NCBI GenBank assembly: GCA_964635975.1
Contig: CAZWPO010000007.1
Span: forward strand, 1 to 64,000
DNA from: UBA5314 sp964635975
GTDB lineage: Bacteria > Bacillota > Syntrophomonadia > Syntrophomonadales > Syntrophomonadaceae
Direction: 5' to 3'
DNA length: 64,000 bases
Part shown: positions 42,879-52,015 of the stretch, in pieces
Layout: every line of letters begins with the position of its first letter
Numbering within the stretch: position 1 is the first letter of the stretch
The notes under the pieces: model-generated
Databases searched by the model: none
Told to the model about the DNA's origin: nothing
The model's input: the letters and a program-made list of their open reading frames with translations, nothing else
Position numbers and translations under genes: made by a program

Positions 42879-43721
42879 CTATAATACTCGCCTTACCCTG
42901 CGTGTGGAATGACATCCCAGATTAACCGCCACCGGAAGACTGGCAATGTGAGTTGGGAACAGCTCAATATTCACACCCAGGGCGGTAGTATCGCCGCCCA
43001 GTCCCTGGGGACCTATTCCCAGCTTATTGATCCGTTCCTTCAGATCAGCTTCGATTGAAGCTATATATGGGTCGGTATGCCTCCTATCAAGCTCTCTGAA
43101 CAGGGCTTTTTTCGACAACCAGGCTGCTGTTTCCATATTGCCTCCGACGCCAATACCGGCGATAACTGGGGGGCAGGGATTTCCTCCTGCCTCAATGACT
43201 GCTGTAAGGACAAATTCTATGACACCTGCCAGCCCCTGGGAGGGCTTGAGCATAGCCACTCTTCCCATATTTTCACTCCCGCCTCCTTTGGGCATTACCG
43301 AAAGAATGATCTTATCGCCGGGCACGATAGAGGTATGGATTATCGCCGGGGTGTTGTCTCCAGTATTTATCCGGTTGAAAGGATCTCTTACTATGGATTT
43401 TCTAAAATAGCCTTGTTCATATCCCTGCCGAACCCCGCTGTCAACAGCTTCTCGCAAACTGCCCCCGGTCAGGCATACTTCCTGCCCAATCTGGAGATCG
43501 ATAACGGCCATTCCAGTATCCTGGCATAATGCCACGCCTTCACTGGCAGCAATACCAGCATTTTCAATAATTATCTGTAAAAAACGTCTTGCTCTGGCTG
43601 ATCTTTCTTGCATTAGAGCGTCCTGAAGCGCCCTAACCACATCCTCGGGAAGATGGGTATTGGCTTCGATTAGCGAGCTGGCCACAGCTTTTTCGATTTC
43701 ATTAACATCAAAGGTCCTCAT
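42879..43721 (-). CDS. Fumarate hydratase class I, alpha subunit (N-terminal domain)
   Basis: A 280-residue subunit that carries the catalytic [4Fe-4S] cluster. The three ligands are expected in ALCQDTGMAVIDLQIG near 65, IAGIGVGGNMETAAWLSKKA near 188 and the C-terminal NLGCHSTRRV. GGSENMGRVAMLKPSQG near 148 is also conserved. It interconverts fumarate and malate. L-tartrate dehydratase is possible, but the compact two-gene form is usual for fumarase in anaerobic clostridia. Its start overlaps the end of the dehydratase-activator gene; GGAGG lies 6 nt before ATG 43721. Confidence 0.93.
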   Translation of the reverse strand: MRTFDVNEIEKAVASSLIEANTHLPEDVVRALQDALMQERSARARRFLQIIIENAGIAASEGVALCQDTGMAVIDLQIGQEVCLTGGSLREAVDSGVRQGYEQGYFRKSIVRDPFNRINTGDNTPAIIHTSIVPGDKIILSVMPKGGGSENMGRVAMLKPSQGLAGVIEFVLTAVIEAGGNPCPPVIAGIGVGGNMETAAWLSKKALFRELDRRHTDPYIASIEADLKERINKLGIGPQGLGGDTTALGVNIELFPTHIASLPVAVNLGCHSTRRVRRVL

Positions 43722-44490
43722 CATCTACCTCCAGGGTATACTTTTCCCAGCCTGCAACACAGCAGCCGATGGCTCCATTAAAGCTGGGATCGGGCAGATC
43801 TACTATCTGAGCCTTGATCTCATCGGCCATATAATTATGCAGAGCCCGGCTCTGCGTTCCTCCTCCAGCCATAACGATAATCTGGCTGGGGAGCTTCTTG
43901 ACCAGGGGAGCAAGTCTTCGAAAAAGTGCATAATTGACCCCAGCCCCCAGCTGTTCGATAGGAAAACCTTCTATTATCCGGGATATTATTTCACTTTCGG
44001 CAAAAATGGCACAGGTAGAGTTCAATTCTACGGGCGCCTCGGTCCAGCCGGATAAATCCTCAAGGGAGACTCCAAGTACAGCCGCCATATTTTCCAGGTA
44101 ACGTCCAGAGCCGGCCGCACAGCGATCGTTGGTCAAAAAATCAACGGTTTTGCCCTGACGGATCATTATTACTTTTGTGTCCTGCCCCCCGACATCCAAA
44201 AGCGTAAAATCTTCAAGACCGCTCTGGTAGATGGCTCCTCGGGCATGCGCCTGTATCTCGGGGATCTGAAGAGCGCCTTCAACCGGCACAGTTACTTTCC
44301 CGTAACCGGTGGCAATCAGCAACCCTTCAGGCAGGTCAAGCCCTTTGAGATCGATATGCAGTTTTCCATTTTGCATTTTTCCATAACGCCGATAGAAATC
44401 GATCGTATCGAAAGATAGGCGCTTATATACTTTGGATTTTCCCATATGGATAATTTTCACCCGGCGCGAACCCAGGTCAATACCCAGCAA
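43708..44490 (-). CDS. 2-hydroxyacyl-CoA dehydratase activator (BadF/HgdC family ATPase)
   Basis: An ASKHA-fold ATPase (about 260 residues) which uses ATP to drive a low-potential electron into a dehydratase or double-cubane protein. GIDLGSRRVKI is the phosphate-1 loop. The cluster-bridging cysteines are NDRCAAGSGRYLENMAAVLG near 118 and NSTCAIFAESEIISRIIEG near 157, as expected for a homodimer sharing one [4Fe-4S]. DVGGQDTKVI near 95 and VMAGGGTQSRALH near 215 complete the ATPase motifs. TTG 44488-44490 is 7 nt after AGGGGG and is preferred. It sits directly after its presumed partner. Confidence 0.88.
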   Translation of the reverse strand: MLGIDLGSRRVKIIHMGKSKVYKRLSFDTIDFYRRYGKMQNGKLHIDLKGLDLPEGLLIATGYGKVTVPVEGALQIPEIQAHARGAIYQSGLEDFTLLDVGGQDTKVIMIRQGKTVDFLTNDRCAAGSGRYLENMAAVLGVSLEDLSGWTEAPVELNSTCAIFAESEIISRIIEGFPIEQLGAGVNYALFRRLAPLVKKLPSQIIVMAGGGTQSRALHNYMADEIKAQIVDLPDPSFNGAIGCCVAGWEKYTLEVDDEDL

Positions 44491-44519
44491 AACAATACCC
44501 CCTAAAAGCACATTTACAC

Positions 44520-45497
44520 TTACCTTCGCAATAAATCCACAAAAGCTTCCAGCCGCAAGCGACTGCGTGCATCCAATTTGCCGGGCTTGTCCCCTTCCAG
44601 GGTCAGAAATGGCAATGATAACTTCTCCCTGAATATCAAGTCTTCAATCTGCCGATAACAAAAAGTCTGGGTATAATGGATTATACCGTCTACGTTCCGT
44701 TTGGCTAGTTCCAATTCCATATCCTTCAGCCTGGCAAAAGCCCCGTATGGATATGTGTATTTTAAATACTGGTCAACAATGTCGTCACAAAAATACGGCA
44801 TTGAAAACTGTCGCTGCACTTCATTATAAACCACCCGGGCTCCCATGGCTTCCAGAGACTGATATAGATCGGTAAATATAGGCGGGACCCCGATATATGC
44901 CAGGCGCACTTCATCCTGATAGGGATTCCGCGAGCGGACCTCATTCAAGAGCTTTCTCATTTCCGCTTCATACAGCTCAGGGTGACCGAAAAAATCACTG
45001 GATGAAACTAGGTAAAAGTGGTTCTCATATCCGCTGACCAGATTTTCCTCCCAGGTCAACTGGTCCAGTTCAGCGCAAAGCAGGCGGATTCGGTCAAGAT
45101 TCTTCTTGGCCGCTCTCAGTTGTTCATCAGTTATATCGAAGACCTTCATCAATTTGCCTATCTGGTCGCTGAGCGCTCTACGGTCCCGATCAAATGGATA
45201 AGCAAAAGGAATCATGGAAACGCCTTTAAGCTGCAGGGTTTCCATCAAGGCCTGGGTATTGCTGCAGTCGCCCTGCATTACTGCAATTACAGCCTCCATG
45301 GGATTTTCCAGGACTGCTCTATACAGCCCTTTTATCCAGCCGCAGGTGTTGCGTGGATAGCCGGCCTCTTCGGCCAAGTCCACCATGTTCGAAGCACGTT
45401 CTGAACCAATGAATATGTTGTTTAGATCAACTGGGACTTTTCCTGCTGCATAGATCACTTCTATAGGAATGCTGGTTGTAAAAGCGATTTTATTCAT
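44520..45497 (-). CDS. 2-hydroxyacyl-CoA dehydratase family (HgdB/double-cubane-like) protein
   Basis: A 325-residue HgdB-like component. It has the family N-terminus IAFTTSIPIEVIYAAGKVPV and three conserved cysteines in NTCGWIKG (Cys52), QGDCSNT (Cys78) and QTFCYRQIED (near 283), enough to bind one special Fe-S cluster. True dehydratases are heterodimers of two such subunits, but only one is present here. That fits homodimeric forms such as the double-cubane cluster proteins, although those are usually longer. The activator gene follows immediately. The substrate is unknown. Confidence 0.83.
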   Translation of the reverse strand: MNKIAFTTSIPIEVIYAAGKVPVDLNNIFIGSERASNMVDLAEEAGYPRNTCGWIKGLYRAVLENPMEAVIAVMQGDCSNTQALMETLQLKGVSMIPFAYPFDRDRRALSDQIGKLMKVFDITDEQLRAAKKNLDRIRLLCAELDQLTWEENLVSGYENHFYLVSSSDFFGHPELYEAEMRKLLNEVRSRNPYQDEVRLAYIGVPPIFTDLYQSLEAMGARVVYNEVQRQFSMPYFCDDIVDQYLKYTYPYGAFARLKDMELELAKRNVDGIIHYTQTFCYRQIEDLIFREKLSLPFLTLEGDKPGKLDARSRLRLEAFVDLLRR

Positions 45498-45507
45498 TGC
45501 TTTAATC

Positions 45508-46311
45508 CTATTCCAGGTCGACTCTTGTGACCTCTCTTATAGCATCACCGATAAGGCGTTTGCCCACTGTAAAAAAAGAACTGCTCTGTCCGCTAACATA
45601 GAACTCATACCTGCCCGGCTCCGGGCTGTCATTGAGTGTGCGGGCAGCTGCCAGTATGGCATACATCTGCTCGATGGTCTCATCTGACGGGTCCACCAGT
45701 TTTACCTGCTCACCCACATAATCCTGAATGGCCGGAGCCAGAAATGGGTAATGAGTACAACCCAGGATCAGGGTATCAATTCCCTCGTTCAAAACCGGCC
45801 CCACATATTCGTCGATGGCATCCTCTATTTCAGGACCGCTCAAGCTGCCCGACTCCACCAGTGGCACAAAGCGAGGACAGGCCCTTTCAAACACCCGGTA
45901 AGATGAGCCTATGGCTTGGATCTCCTTTGTGTATGAGAGGCTGCTAACGGTAACATGAGTAGCCAGGACGCCTATCCGCCCATTATCGCTAGTTCTCGCC
46001 GCAGCCCTGGCTCCCGCTTTCACCACCCCCAGCATGGGGAGTGCACACTGCTTCTCCAGACTAGGCAAAGTAAGCGATGAATGCGTCCCGCAGGCAACGA
46101 TGACCGCCTTAACATTCCGCTGCTGCAAAAAAGCCAGTATCTGCCGAGCATAGATGAAAAGCTGCTCAGGGCTCTTGTTGCCATAGGGTACATGGGCTGT
46201 ATCACCGAAATATATGAAGTTTTCTGAAGGCATCTTTTCCAACAGGGATTTGACAACGGTTAGCCCGCCTACCCCGGAATCAAAAATCCCAATAGGATTC
46301 TTTCTATCCAA
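45508..46311 (-). CDS. murI: Glutamate racemase
   Basis: Makes D-glutamate for peptidoglycan, 267 residues. IGIFDSGVGGLTVVKSLLEK contains the first catalytic Asp/Ser region, FIYFGDTAHVPYGNKSPEQL near 35, and ILGCTHYPFLAPAI near 183 holds the second catalytic Cys. The first catalytic Cys is in VIVACGTHSSLT, where most family members have ACNTASA. The start is TTG 46309-46311 after GAGGTG. A GC-rich hairpin followed by TTATTTTTTT (about 46330-46382, minus) lies in the leader and could attenuate. It is the first gene of the eight-gene operon murI to yfcE. Confidence 0.92.
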   Translation of the reverse strand: MDRKNPIGIFDSGVGGLTVVKSLLEKMPSENFIYFGDTAHVPYGNKSPEQLFIYARQILAFLQQRNVKAVIVACGTHSSLTLPSLEKQCALPMLGVVKAGARAAARTSDNGRIGVLATHVTVSSLSYTKEIQAIGSSYRVFERACPRFVPLVESGSLSGPEIEDAIDEYVGPVLNEGIDTLILGCTHYPFLAPAIQDYVGEQVKLVDPSDETIEQMYAILAAARTLNDSPEPGRYEFYVSGQSSSFFTVGKRLIGDAIREVTRVDLE

Positions 46312-46588
46312 TTATAACACCTCAATACAATAAAAAAATAAGCCGCCCGTTCCGTTGCACCCGGCCCGGGCCGCCTGCTGGATAGTGCTGGTTTCATTCT
46401 CTGCTCATCGCATTTCCCTCAGGCAAGAATATACAATCATTAAATAATTTATCACTTTTCCATGATATATTCTACATTTTGCATCATCATTCCGGGCCTG
46501 GTGCATGTCGCCTATTCGTATGATATACCAAAACCATCCTGTTTTACGCGCAGGATATTAAAATTGTGGTCCCGGTCACTAGTTTCAA

Positions 46589-46622
46589 ATAAAAAATAGG
46601 ACCGGAAATAGCATCCCGGTCC
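46589..46622 (-). terminator. Intrinsic terminator of the GerMN gene
   Basis: On the minus strand GGACCGG (46622-46616) pairs with CCGGTCC (46605-46599), followed by TATTTTTTATTT. Confidence 0.8.
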
Positions 46623-46638
46623 CGCTCAACAATAACGT

Positions 46639-47235
46639 TTATATGGAGTAATTCGCCTTTATCGGTTTTGACAGGTCTACATATCCAGCCAGGCTGTTCA
46701 CCTTTTGACCATCAACCATAAAAGAAACCTCTTTGATACTGGGAAACTGCCCCAAGGTGTTGGCGACTGCATAAACCAGATATTTCTCCTTATCAGGTGC
46801 AACGGTTCTGATTTCCGAACTAAAGTCTACGATGCACAACTGCTGTTCGCTTTTGATGTTGATATCCAGCAACCTGGTTCCGCTTGGGAACAGAGCACTG
46901 TGCGCCTGGAGACCCGGCCCCTTTATCAATTCTTCAAGTGATCTGCGGGCGACCAGTTTAGTCTTTTCGACCATCCTATCCTCAGCAACCAGTTTTCTAG
47001 TTCCTGGTTCTAAAAAATACAGTTTTATGTTCATGGTTTCAACTGACGGTTCTACCTGGCTGCTGGAAGCTGATCTGGCATCGCTGCCAGCTTCCTGTTT
47101 TGAAGTTTGTCCGGGCACAGAACTCAACAAATCTTTTAAGGATTTTACTTCCCCGCTTTGGGAGGAGCAGCCTCCGATTATCAAACATACTGCCAGAAGA
47201 AAAACGGCCATACCGCACATAAATGCCCTGCTCAT
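46639..47235 (-). CDS. GerMN domain lipoprotein
   Basis: A 198-residue lipoprotein. The signal peptide FMCGMAVFLLAVCLIIGGC ends in a lipobox. After a Ser/Gly/Glu linker the GerMN domain (about 70-190) shows MNIKLYFLEPGTRKLVAEDR, SLEELIKGPG, FPSGTRLLDINIKSEQQLCI and the VVDFS-like IVDFSSEI, then VSFMVDGQKV. GerM of B. subtilis is a sporulation/germination lipoprotein of the same gene neighbourhood (racE-gerM-rph). This copy has a single GerMN domain where GerM has two, and it has its own terminator, so it is not in the murI transcript. Confidence 0.85.
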   Translation of the reverse strand: MSRAFMCGMAVFLLAVCLIIGGCSSQSGEVKSLKDLLSSVPGQTSKQEAGSDARSASSSQVEPSVETMNIKLYFLEPGTRKLVAEDRMVEKTKLVARRSLEELIKGPGLQAHSALFPSGTRLLDINIKSEQQLCIVDFSSEIRTVAPDKEKYLVYAVANTLGQFPSIKEVSFMVDGQKVNSLAGYVDLSKPIKANYSI

Positions 47236-47320
47236 TATTTCATTCCTCCTTAAGACGCTTCCTGGTACAATTTACGAAACAAGCTCCGTAAATATGCCAG
47301 ATTGTCGTTAAACAAGCACA

Positions 47321-47347
47321 AAAAAAGAGAGCACCTGGTGGTGCTCT
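47321..47347 (-). terminator. Intrinsic terminator of the AAA+/VWA gene pair
   Basis: On the minus strand AGAGCACC (47347-47340) pairs with GGTGCTCT (47335-47328) around a 4-nt loop, followed by CTTTTTTT. Confidence 0.85.
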
Positions 47348-47470
47348 TTATGAAGGAGGAGTTATTAAAAACAAACCTTCATCCGGTTCGTTCCTTTTCT
47401 CACATGCTTTATTCTACCTTAGCAAATGAGCTCAGCAATGTCAAATCGATTGCCCAAATTGTCATGAAAA

Positions 47471-49249
47471 TTAAGCCATTTGACGGCTTTCTTCCATAAT
47501 TGCACGCTTTTCATTACGCACAATGTTGATAAGATTGTCTCTATTCAAATCATCAACCGAATAGAGCACTCCCCCGCCCCGTTCTGCCACTTTCTCCAGA
47601 AATTGTTTGTTGGATTCCACTCCTATGCATATAAAGCGTATTTTCCCGTCATGCAGCTTCGACGCAGCCTCAAGCGCATCAGCCTTGGCGTCAAACGTCC
47701 ATAAAGGCGCATTGGGGATCCCATCAGTTATCAAAACCATGAGGGGATTGCGCACCCGGTTGTTTTTAATCAGGTTAAAAGCTGTCATGATACCGTCTGC
47801 CAGCGGAGTCAATCCCGCTGGGCTTATGGTCGCCAGCCCTTTATGAAGTGTATGCTGGTTGCGCGTGAAGGGGACTACCACTTCACTGCTGCGTTCCTGG
47901 AAAGTAATTACCGCCACCTTTTCCTTACCGGTTAAAAGCAGGTGTTCGGCTAAATAACAGGCAGCCTGCCGCTTATCTCCAGCCATGCTTCCACTGGCAT
48001 CGATAACCAGACATACATCTATAGGAACATAAGTCTTTTTGTCGTAGTAATGCAGATCATCCTTCTGGATGGTGAAATGATTATCACCGCGTAAAAAACT
48101 ATTCTTTTTGGCCTGGATGATAGTCTCTGGAACAGCCAGGTCGCCAGACCAGTTTTTGTCAGGATTATTAATCGTCTTGTTACGGTTGGTAAATTCAATG
48201 GTTGACGTCTTCCGTTCCATACGCCCTATTTTTCTGAATTTCCCAGCCCCTCCACCGGGGGACTTGCGAATGTTGCGCCTTATTTCGGTTTCCAATTCAC
48301 ACTGGTGGTTGATAATAAAATCTTTAAATTGCAGACCTTTCTTGGTCAGTACCCGCCCGAGAATGCCTTCTTTCATTAATCCAAGTTCTTCAAGCTGTTC
48401 TACGTAGTGCTCAACTTCGCCCCATTTCTTTTTCTGCTGGTCAACGCCACGCCGCTTAAATATATTGGTGGAGTAGTTCTCCATAAACTCCTGGATCTCT
48501 TCGACACCGCCAAACTTTTCGGCCAGCTTCATGATAAGCTGGTTCACATTCTCTTTATCAGGTAGTGCCCGGGCATTCTGCCCTTTGAGTTTCATCCAAG
48601 GCAGTTTTATATATCCTGCAAAGCTTTCCTCTTCCTGTTTTTGATTCCCATGTGAGATATTTCTTACTTTTGCCAATTTAATCTCTGAGGCTTGAACGAC
48701 CTGTTCGACAGCCTCGGCTACTACATAAACCAGAAAATATTCTTCACGCTTCAACCTGGCCAGGATATGGACATGGTCAGCGCCTTCATCCCCTTCCAGA
48801 AATGGTTTCACATTACCCTGGTAGAGTTCGTAGAGCAGTCCTTTGCCTAAATTGGTTGTTATGATCAACTTGTTGGCATACTCAACAACTGTCTTAAATC
48901 TTTCATCTTCGGCATACTGCAGCTGTGGATCCTTTTCGAGAAAATAGCTATCCATAGCCCAGAATATGCTGCGTGCCACGTCTCGGGGATCAATTTCCCC
49001 GGGTTTGTGATACACATCTATGTGAACAACTTGATCTACATCCACATAATCAAGATAATACTTGCCGGCATCACGATTTGTATATACTTTAATCTGACCC
49101 TTGACCCTTTTTTCAGGCATACGGGCATGAACCCTCCGGCTCACGACTGTACTCTCACCAAGTCGCACCCCCTGGTTTTGCCCGAAATAAAGGTTCAAGT
49201 AGTTTCCAACTGAACTAGCTTTGTCAACATTTTGGCTCTCAGTATACAC
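47471..49249 (-). CDS. VWA-domain protein, magnesium-chelatase D-like partner of an AAA+ ATPase
   Basis: About 592 residues. The C-terminal third is a von Willebrand A domain with a complete MIDAS: CLVIDASGSMAGDK (DxSxS) near 415, a Thr in AGLTPLADG near 475, and the Asp of VLITDGIPN near 505. The N-terminal two thirds have no motif I can name; an RVHARMPEKRVKGQIKV region and a basic segment (RKSPGGGAGKFRKIGRMERK) precede the VWA part. The start is probably GTG 49247-49249, 8 nt after GGGGGG. It lies 22 bp after the AAA+ gene, as in MoxR-VWA and BchI-BchD pairs, which remodel or insert metals into target proteins. The target is unknown. Confidence 0.82.
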   Translation of the reverse strand: MYTESQNVDKASSVGNYLNLYFGQNQGVRLGESTVVSRRVHARMPEKRVKGQIKVYTNRDAGKYYLDYVDVDQVVHIDVYHKPGEIDPRDVARSIFWAMDSYFLEKDPQLQYAEDERFKTVVEYANKLIITTNLGKGLLYELYQGNVKPFLEGDEGADHVHILARLKREEYFLVYVVAEAVEQVVQASEIKLAKVRNISHGNQKQEEESFAGYIKLPWMKLKGQNARALPDKENVNQLIMKLAEKFGGVEEIQEFMENYSTNIFKRRGVDQQKKKWGEVEHYVEQLEELGLMKEGILGRVLTKKGLQFKDFIINHQCELETEIRRNIRKSPGGGAGKFRKIGRMERKTSTIEFTNRNKTINNPDKNWSGDLAVPETIIQAKKNSFLRGDNHFTIQKDDLHYYDKKTYVPIDVCLVIDASGSMAGDKRQAACYLAEHLLLTGKEKVAVITFQERSSEVVVPFTRNQHTLHKGLATISPAGLTPLADGIMTAFNLIKNNRVRNPLMVLITDGIPNAPLWTFDAKADALEAASKLHDGKIRFICIGVESNKQFLEKVAERGGGVLYSVDDLNRDNLINIVRNEKRAIMEESRQMA

Positions 49250-49271
49250 TAAGCACACCCCCCCTGGTGCT

Positions 49272-50480
49272 CTAGACCTCTTTGGGAGTTAAGCTTTTTT
49301 CGGTATTGATTAACTCTCCTCTGGACATATCCTTCAGCGGCCGACCTGTTTGTTGGAAATAATCCTGTTCTTCTTCATCCTTCTTATTCGTCTTTCGTCC
49401 CTTGAAGCTCAGGATTCCGTCTTTCTGTCCACGGGATTCTACATCATTGATCATTCTGATCAATGTATCGCCATCGACACGATGCTTGAGTACCAGAGGC
49501 ATCATGCTGGTAACATCGTTGACCAGCACCTTGTCGCGGTTCTTGATCACGCTGAATAACACGGCCCCCTGCTGCATAGCTTCAATAGCGCGTATACTCT
49601 CCAGGTTGTTCTTGATGTAAAGACGGGCGATAAAATTCCTTAAGAAATCAGGCAGCTCGGTTTGCTCGTACATCTTTCCCCATTCCAGGATTTTATTCCT
49701 GAACTGTTCGTTGTTGAGGTCGTCGACACCCTGGTTTTTGTCTTTAGCCCGCAGTTTGTTGGTGTGGGAATTCTCCCTCAAAATATGAGATAAGATATCT
49801 ACCGAATCAGGTCGTCCCATGTAGCATACCATATCAAAACGGTCCGATAACTGCCTTCTTATTTCTTCCAGTGGGCCCGGATCCTCATCCGGATTTGAAG
49901 CCGCCCATACCGATACGTTGACCATGATATCTACGGTAGGCAACCCGGCCTCCTCAATCTGGATATGCCCGGGTTTATTACCCATTACATCAAGTAGTAT
50001 ATCGGTTATTTCGGGAGACGTATCAGCCAGACGGTTGATTTCATCGATGAATATAATGCCTCGATGTGCCTGGGGAATTAATCCGGGCAAGAGGCGCGCT
50101 TCTGGATGGTTTGGATCTGTAAGTCTGCCCAGATCTATGCTTCCAGCCACAGTCCCAACTTTGGCGGAATGAGATATCTCTAAAAAAGGCATGGGTATCT
50201 GTTCGGTGCCGATCTGATCAATTTCATCTTGATCTAAATGCGCGTGCAGCGGGCAATGGGGATTTAAGGGATCACAATTATAAATACAATTCTTTATTCT
50301 GGTTATTTTGGGCAATATCCCTCGCGAGGCCCTCATTATCGTAGTCTTGCCGGTTCCTCTTAAGCCCTCGGCATGAACATGCAAGGGTTCGCCTACATAC
50401 GATGACACTATGGACATGAGAACCAAATCAAAAAGGGCCTGATTACCCTCATAACGTTCCAGCTTACTAAACGGTATCAT
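49272..50480 (-). CDS. AAA+ ATPase of the magnesium-chelatase (BchI/ChlI) family
   Basis: A 402-residue AAA+ protein. Walker A is GTGKTTIM near 45 (GLRGTGKTTIMRASRG). Walker B is GIIFIDEINRLADTSPEITD near 145. The family insert GSIDLGRLTDPNHPEARLLP and sensor AASNPDEDPGPLEE near 200 are as in ChlI. An unusual cysteine cluster, CIYNCDPLNPHC near residues 68-79, sits just after the P-loop helix and may bind zinc or an Fe-S cluster. ATG 50478-50480 is 8 nt after GAAGGAG. The absence of other porphyrin genes argues against chlorophyll or cobalamin chelation. It is paired with the VWA gene. Confidence 0.88.
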   Translation of the reverse strand: MIPFSKLERYEGNQALFDLVLMSIVSSYVGEPLHVHAEGLRGTGKTTIMRASRGILPKITRIKNCIYNCDPLNPHCPLHAHLDQDEIDQIGTEQIPMPFLEISHSAKVGTVAGSIDLGRLTDPNHPEARLLPGLIPQAHRGIIFIDEINRLADTSPEITDILLDVMGNKPGHIQIEEAGLPTVDIMVNVSVWAASNPDEDPGPLEEIRRQLSDRFDMVCYMGRPDSVDILSHILRENSHTNKLRAKDKNQGVDDLNNEQFRNKILEWGKMYEQTELPDFLRNFIARLYIKNNLESIRAIEAMQQGAVLFSVIKNRDKVLVNDVTSMMPLVLKHRVDGDTLIRMINDVESRGQKDGILSFKGRKTNKKDEEEQDYFQQTGRPLKDMSRGELINTEKSLTPKEV

Positions 50481-50946
50481 GAGCATCACTCCTTCTACCA
50501 GGCCAGAAACTTCTTTCAAAAGTTCCTACTACGGTCCGCCATCGGTAACAAAGAACATTCCTGCTTCGCTCCTTCGAAAAACAATATTTATTTAACAAAG
50601 ACCGCTCTTAACCAGCGTGGATTATTAAGCCCTTGAACCTCCTTCCCCGAATATTAACGTCCAATCATCTATATTAACTATAAACTGTTTTGTGATTTTT
50701 TTCTCTATATTTGCTTCGGTTGGTTGTTTAAGGAGGTTAATTTGCATAACCTGATAAATAATAGAACAAATTACGGCGCCGGCTTGAATTGAGCATGGTT
50801 GGAGAAATGTTTGCCCTGATAAATCCCAATGTATAGGGATAATCATGCAAAATATATGCCATTATGTTAAGGTGTTATGTTGCATAAGTTGGGCTTACTT
50901 GGCTGTATTTTCTTCTTATTTTGACATTTTTGTTGCATGTTCCGCC
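50481..50946. other. Intergenic region between the LytTR regulator and the AAA+ gene
   Basis: A minus-strand frame at 50625-50846 (73 codons) has an ATG but no ribosome site and no recognisable domain, so I do not call it. The region otherwise is AT-rich and may hold the promoter of the AAA+/VWA genes. No clear terminator after the LytTR gene was found. Confidence 0.35.
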
Positions 50947-51735
50947 TTAATTGATTCCTATTTTCTCTCGGAGCAGTTTTGCCCGCGAGCGGCTCAGGAT
51001 AATATTTTTGTCACTATTAGCCAGGTGCAGCAGATACGATCCTTCCCCAAAATTTATTATCTCGCGAATATAATTCAAGTTGACAATAAAGGCCTGGTGG
51101 GCTCTGAAAAAAAGACTGTTGTCAAGGCGCGATTCAAGCTCATTGAGGGTATAACTGCTTAAAAAGCCCTGCTGCGCAGTGCAGATAAATACTTTTTTAG
51201 CCTGGCTTTCACAATAGATTATCTCGTCCTGATTTATTAAAGTTATCTTTCCCTTTTCACGAACTGGTAATTTTGTAGAATAGACTTCCTGATCCCGATA
51301 TTTCTCAAGCAAAAAATCAATTCTTTCTTTAACTTTGTCACGAATAATCTCTTCCAAAACATCTTTGTGGGCGATCTGCTTCTTGGCTCGTTCTATCGTC
51401 TTTTCCACACGGTTTTTGGCTATCGGTTTCACCATATAGTCTAGGGCGCCCAGTTCAAATGCATCAACCGCCATATCCCGTTTAGCAGTAACAAATGCAA
51501 AAAGAGGTGGATCCTTAAGGTCTTTGAGCCTGGCTGCTGTTTCCATACCCCCCATTTCAGGCATAGTAATATCCAGGAACATGAGGTCCACTTTTCTCTC
51601 CTGACAGAGCAGCAGCGCCTCAAGACCATGAACCGCCTCACCGACGATCTGTATATCTTTTATTTGTTCAAGCACATAACGCAGTACAATGCGTTCTCGC
51701 TCATCATCATCTACAATAAGTACCCTGACAGACAC
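50947..51735 (-). CDS. LytTR family response regulator
   Basis: 262 residues. The receiver domain (1-125) has VLIVDDDERERIVLRYVLEQ, the phospho-acceptor Asp in DLMFLDITMPEMGG near 55, and the conserved Lys in LGALDYMVKPIAKNRVEKTI. A helical linker (KERIDFLLEKYRDQ) leads to a LytTR DNA-binding domain (about 160-260) with YCESQAKKVFICTAQQGFLS, LESRLDNSLFFRAHQAFIVN and LNYIREII. Such regulators control peptide, exopolysaccharide or autolysis genes. No histidine kinase is adjacent, so it is an orphan in this window. The AAA+/VWA pair downstream on the same strand is a possible target. Confidence 0.93.
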   Translation of the reverse strand: MSVRVLIVDDDERERIVLRYVLEQIKDIQIVGEAVHGLEALLLCQERKVDLMFLDITMPEMGGMETAARLKDLKDPPLFAFVTAKRDMAVDAFELGALDYMVKPIAKNRVEKTIERAKKQIAHKDVLEEIIRDKVKERIDFLLEKYRDQEVYSTKLPVREKGKITLINQDEIIYCESQAKKVFICTAQQGFLSSYTLNELESRLDNSLFFRAHQAFIVNLNYIREIINFGEGSYLLHLANSDKNIILSRSRAKLLREKIGIN

Positions 51736-52015
51736 GATGAATCAATCCTCGTTTCATGGCAGGAAACTGCCCATCCTGTTTATAACTATATATTTTTTTC
51801 CATGCTAAAACAACTTGTAAATGCCCGAAATCGGCTCAAATCTAAAGTAATTTCGCTCTCTTTTCCATGGAAAAGCCCGATTGGTTATGTGACCAAAGAC
51901 CCTTTTCCAGGTAATCCAAAATTCCTATACCGGCCAGGTACCTGGCCCCATTCGATCCTCTTAAGCAATAGCCGGCACCAAATCAAGCATCTCATGGCGG
52001 TAAAATTCTAAAAGG

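Noticed and set aside
50625..50846. 73-codon minus-strand ORF upstream of the AAA+ gene
   Set aside because: No ribosome site, no domain, and composition like intergenic DNA. It stays below the level for a call.
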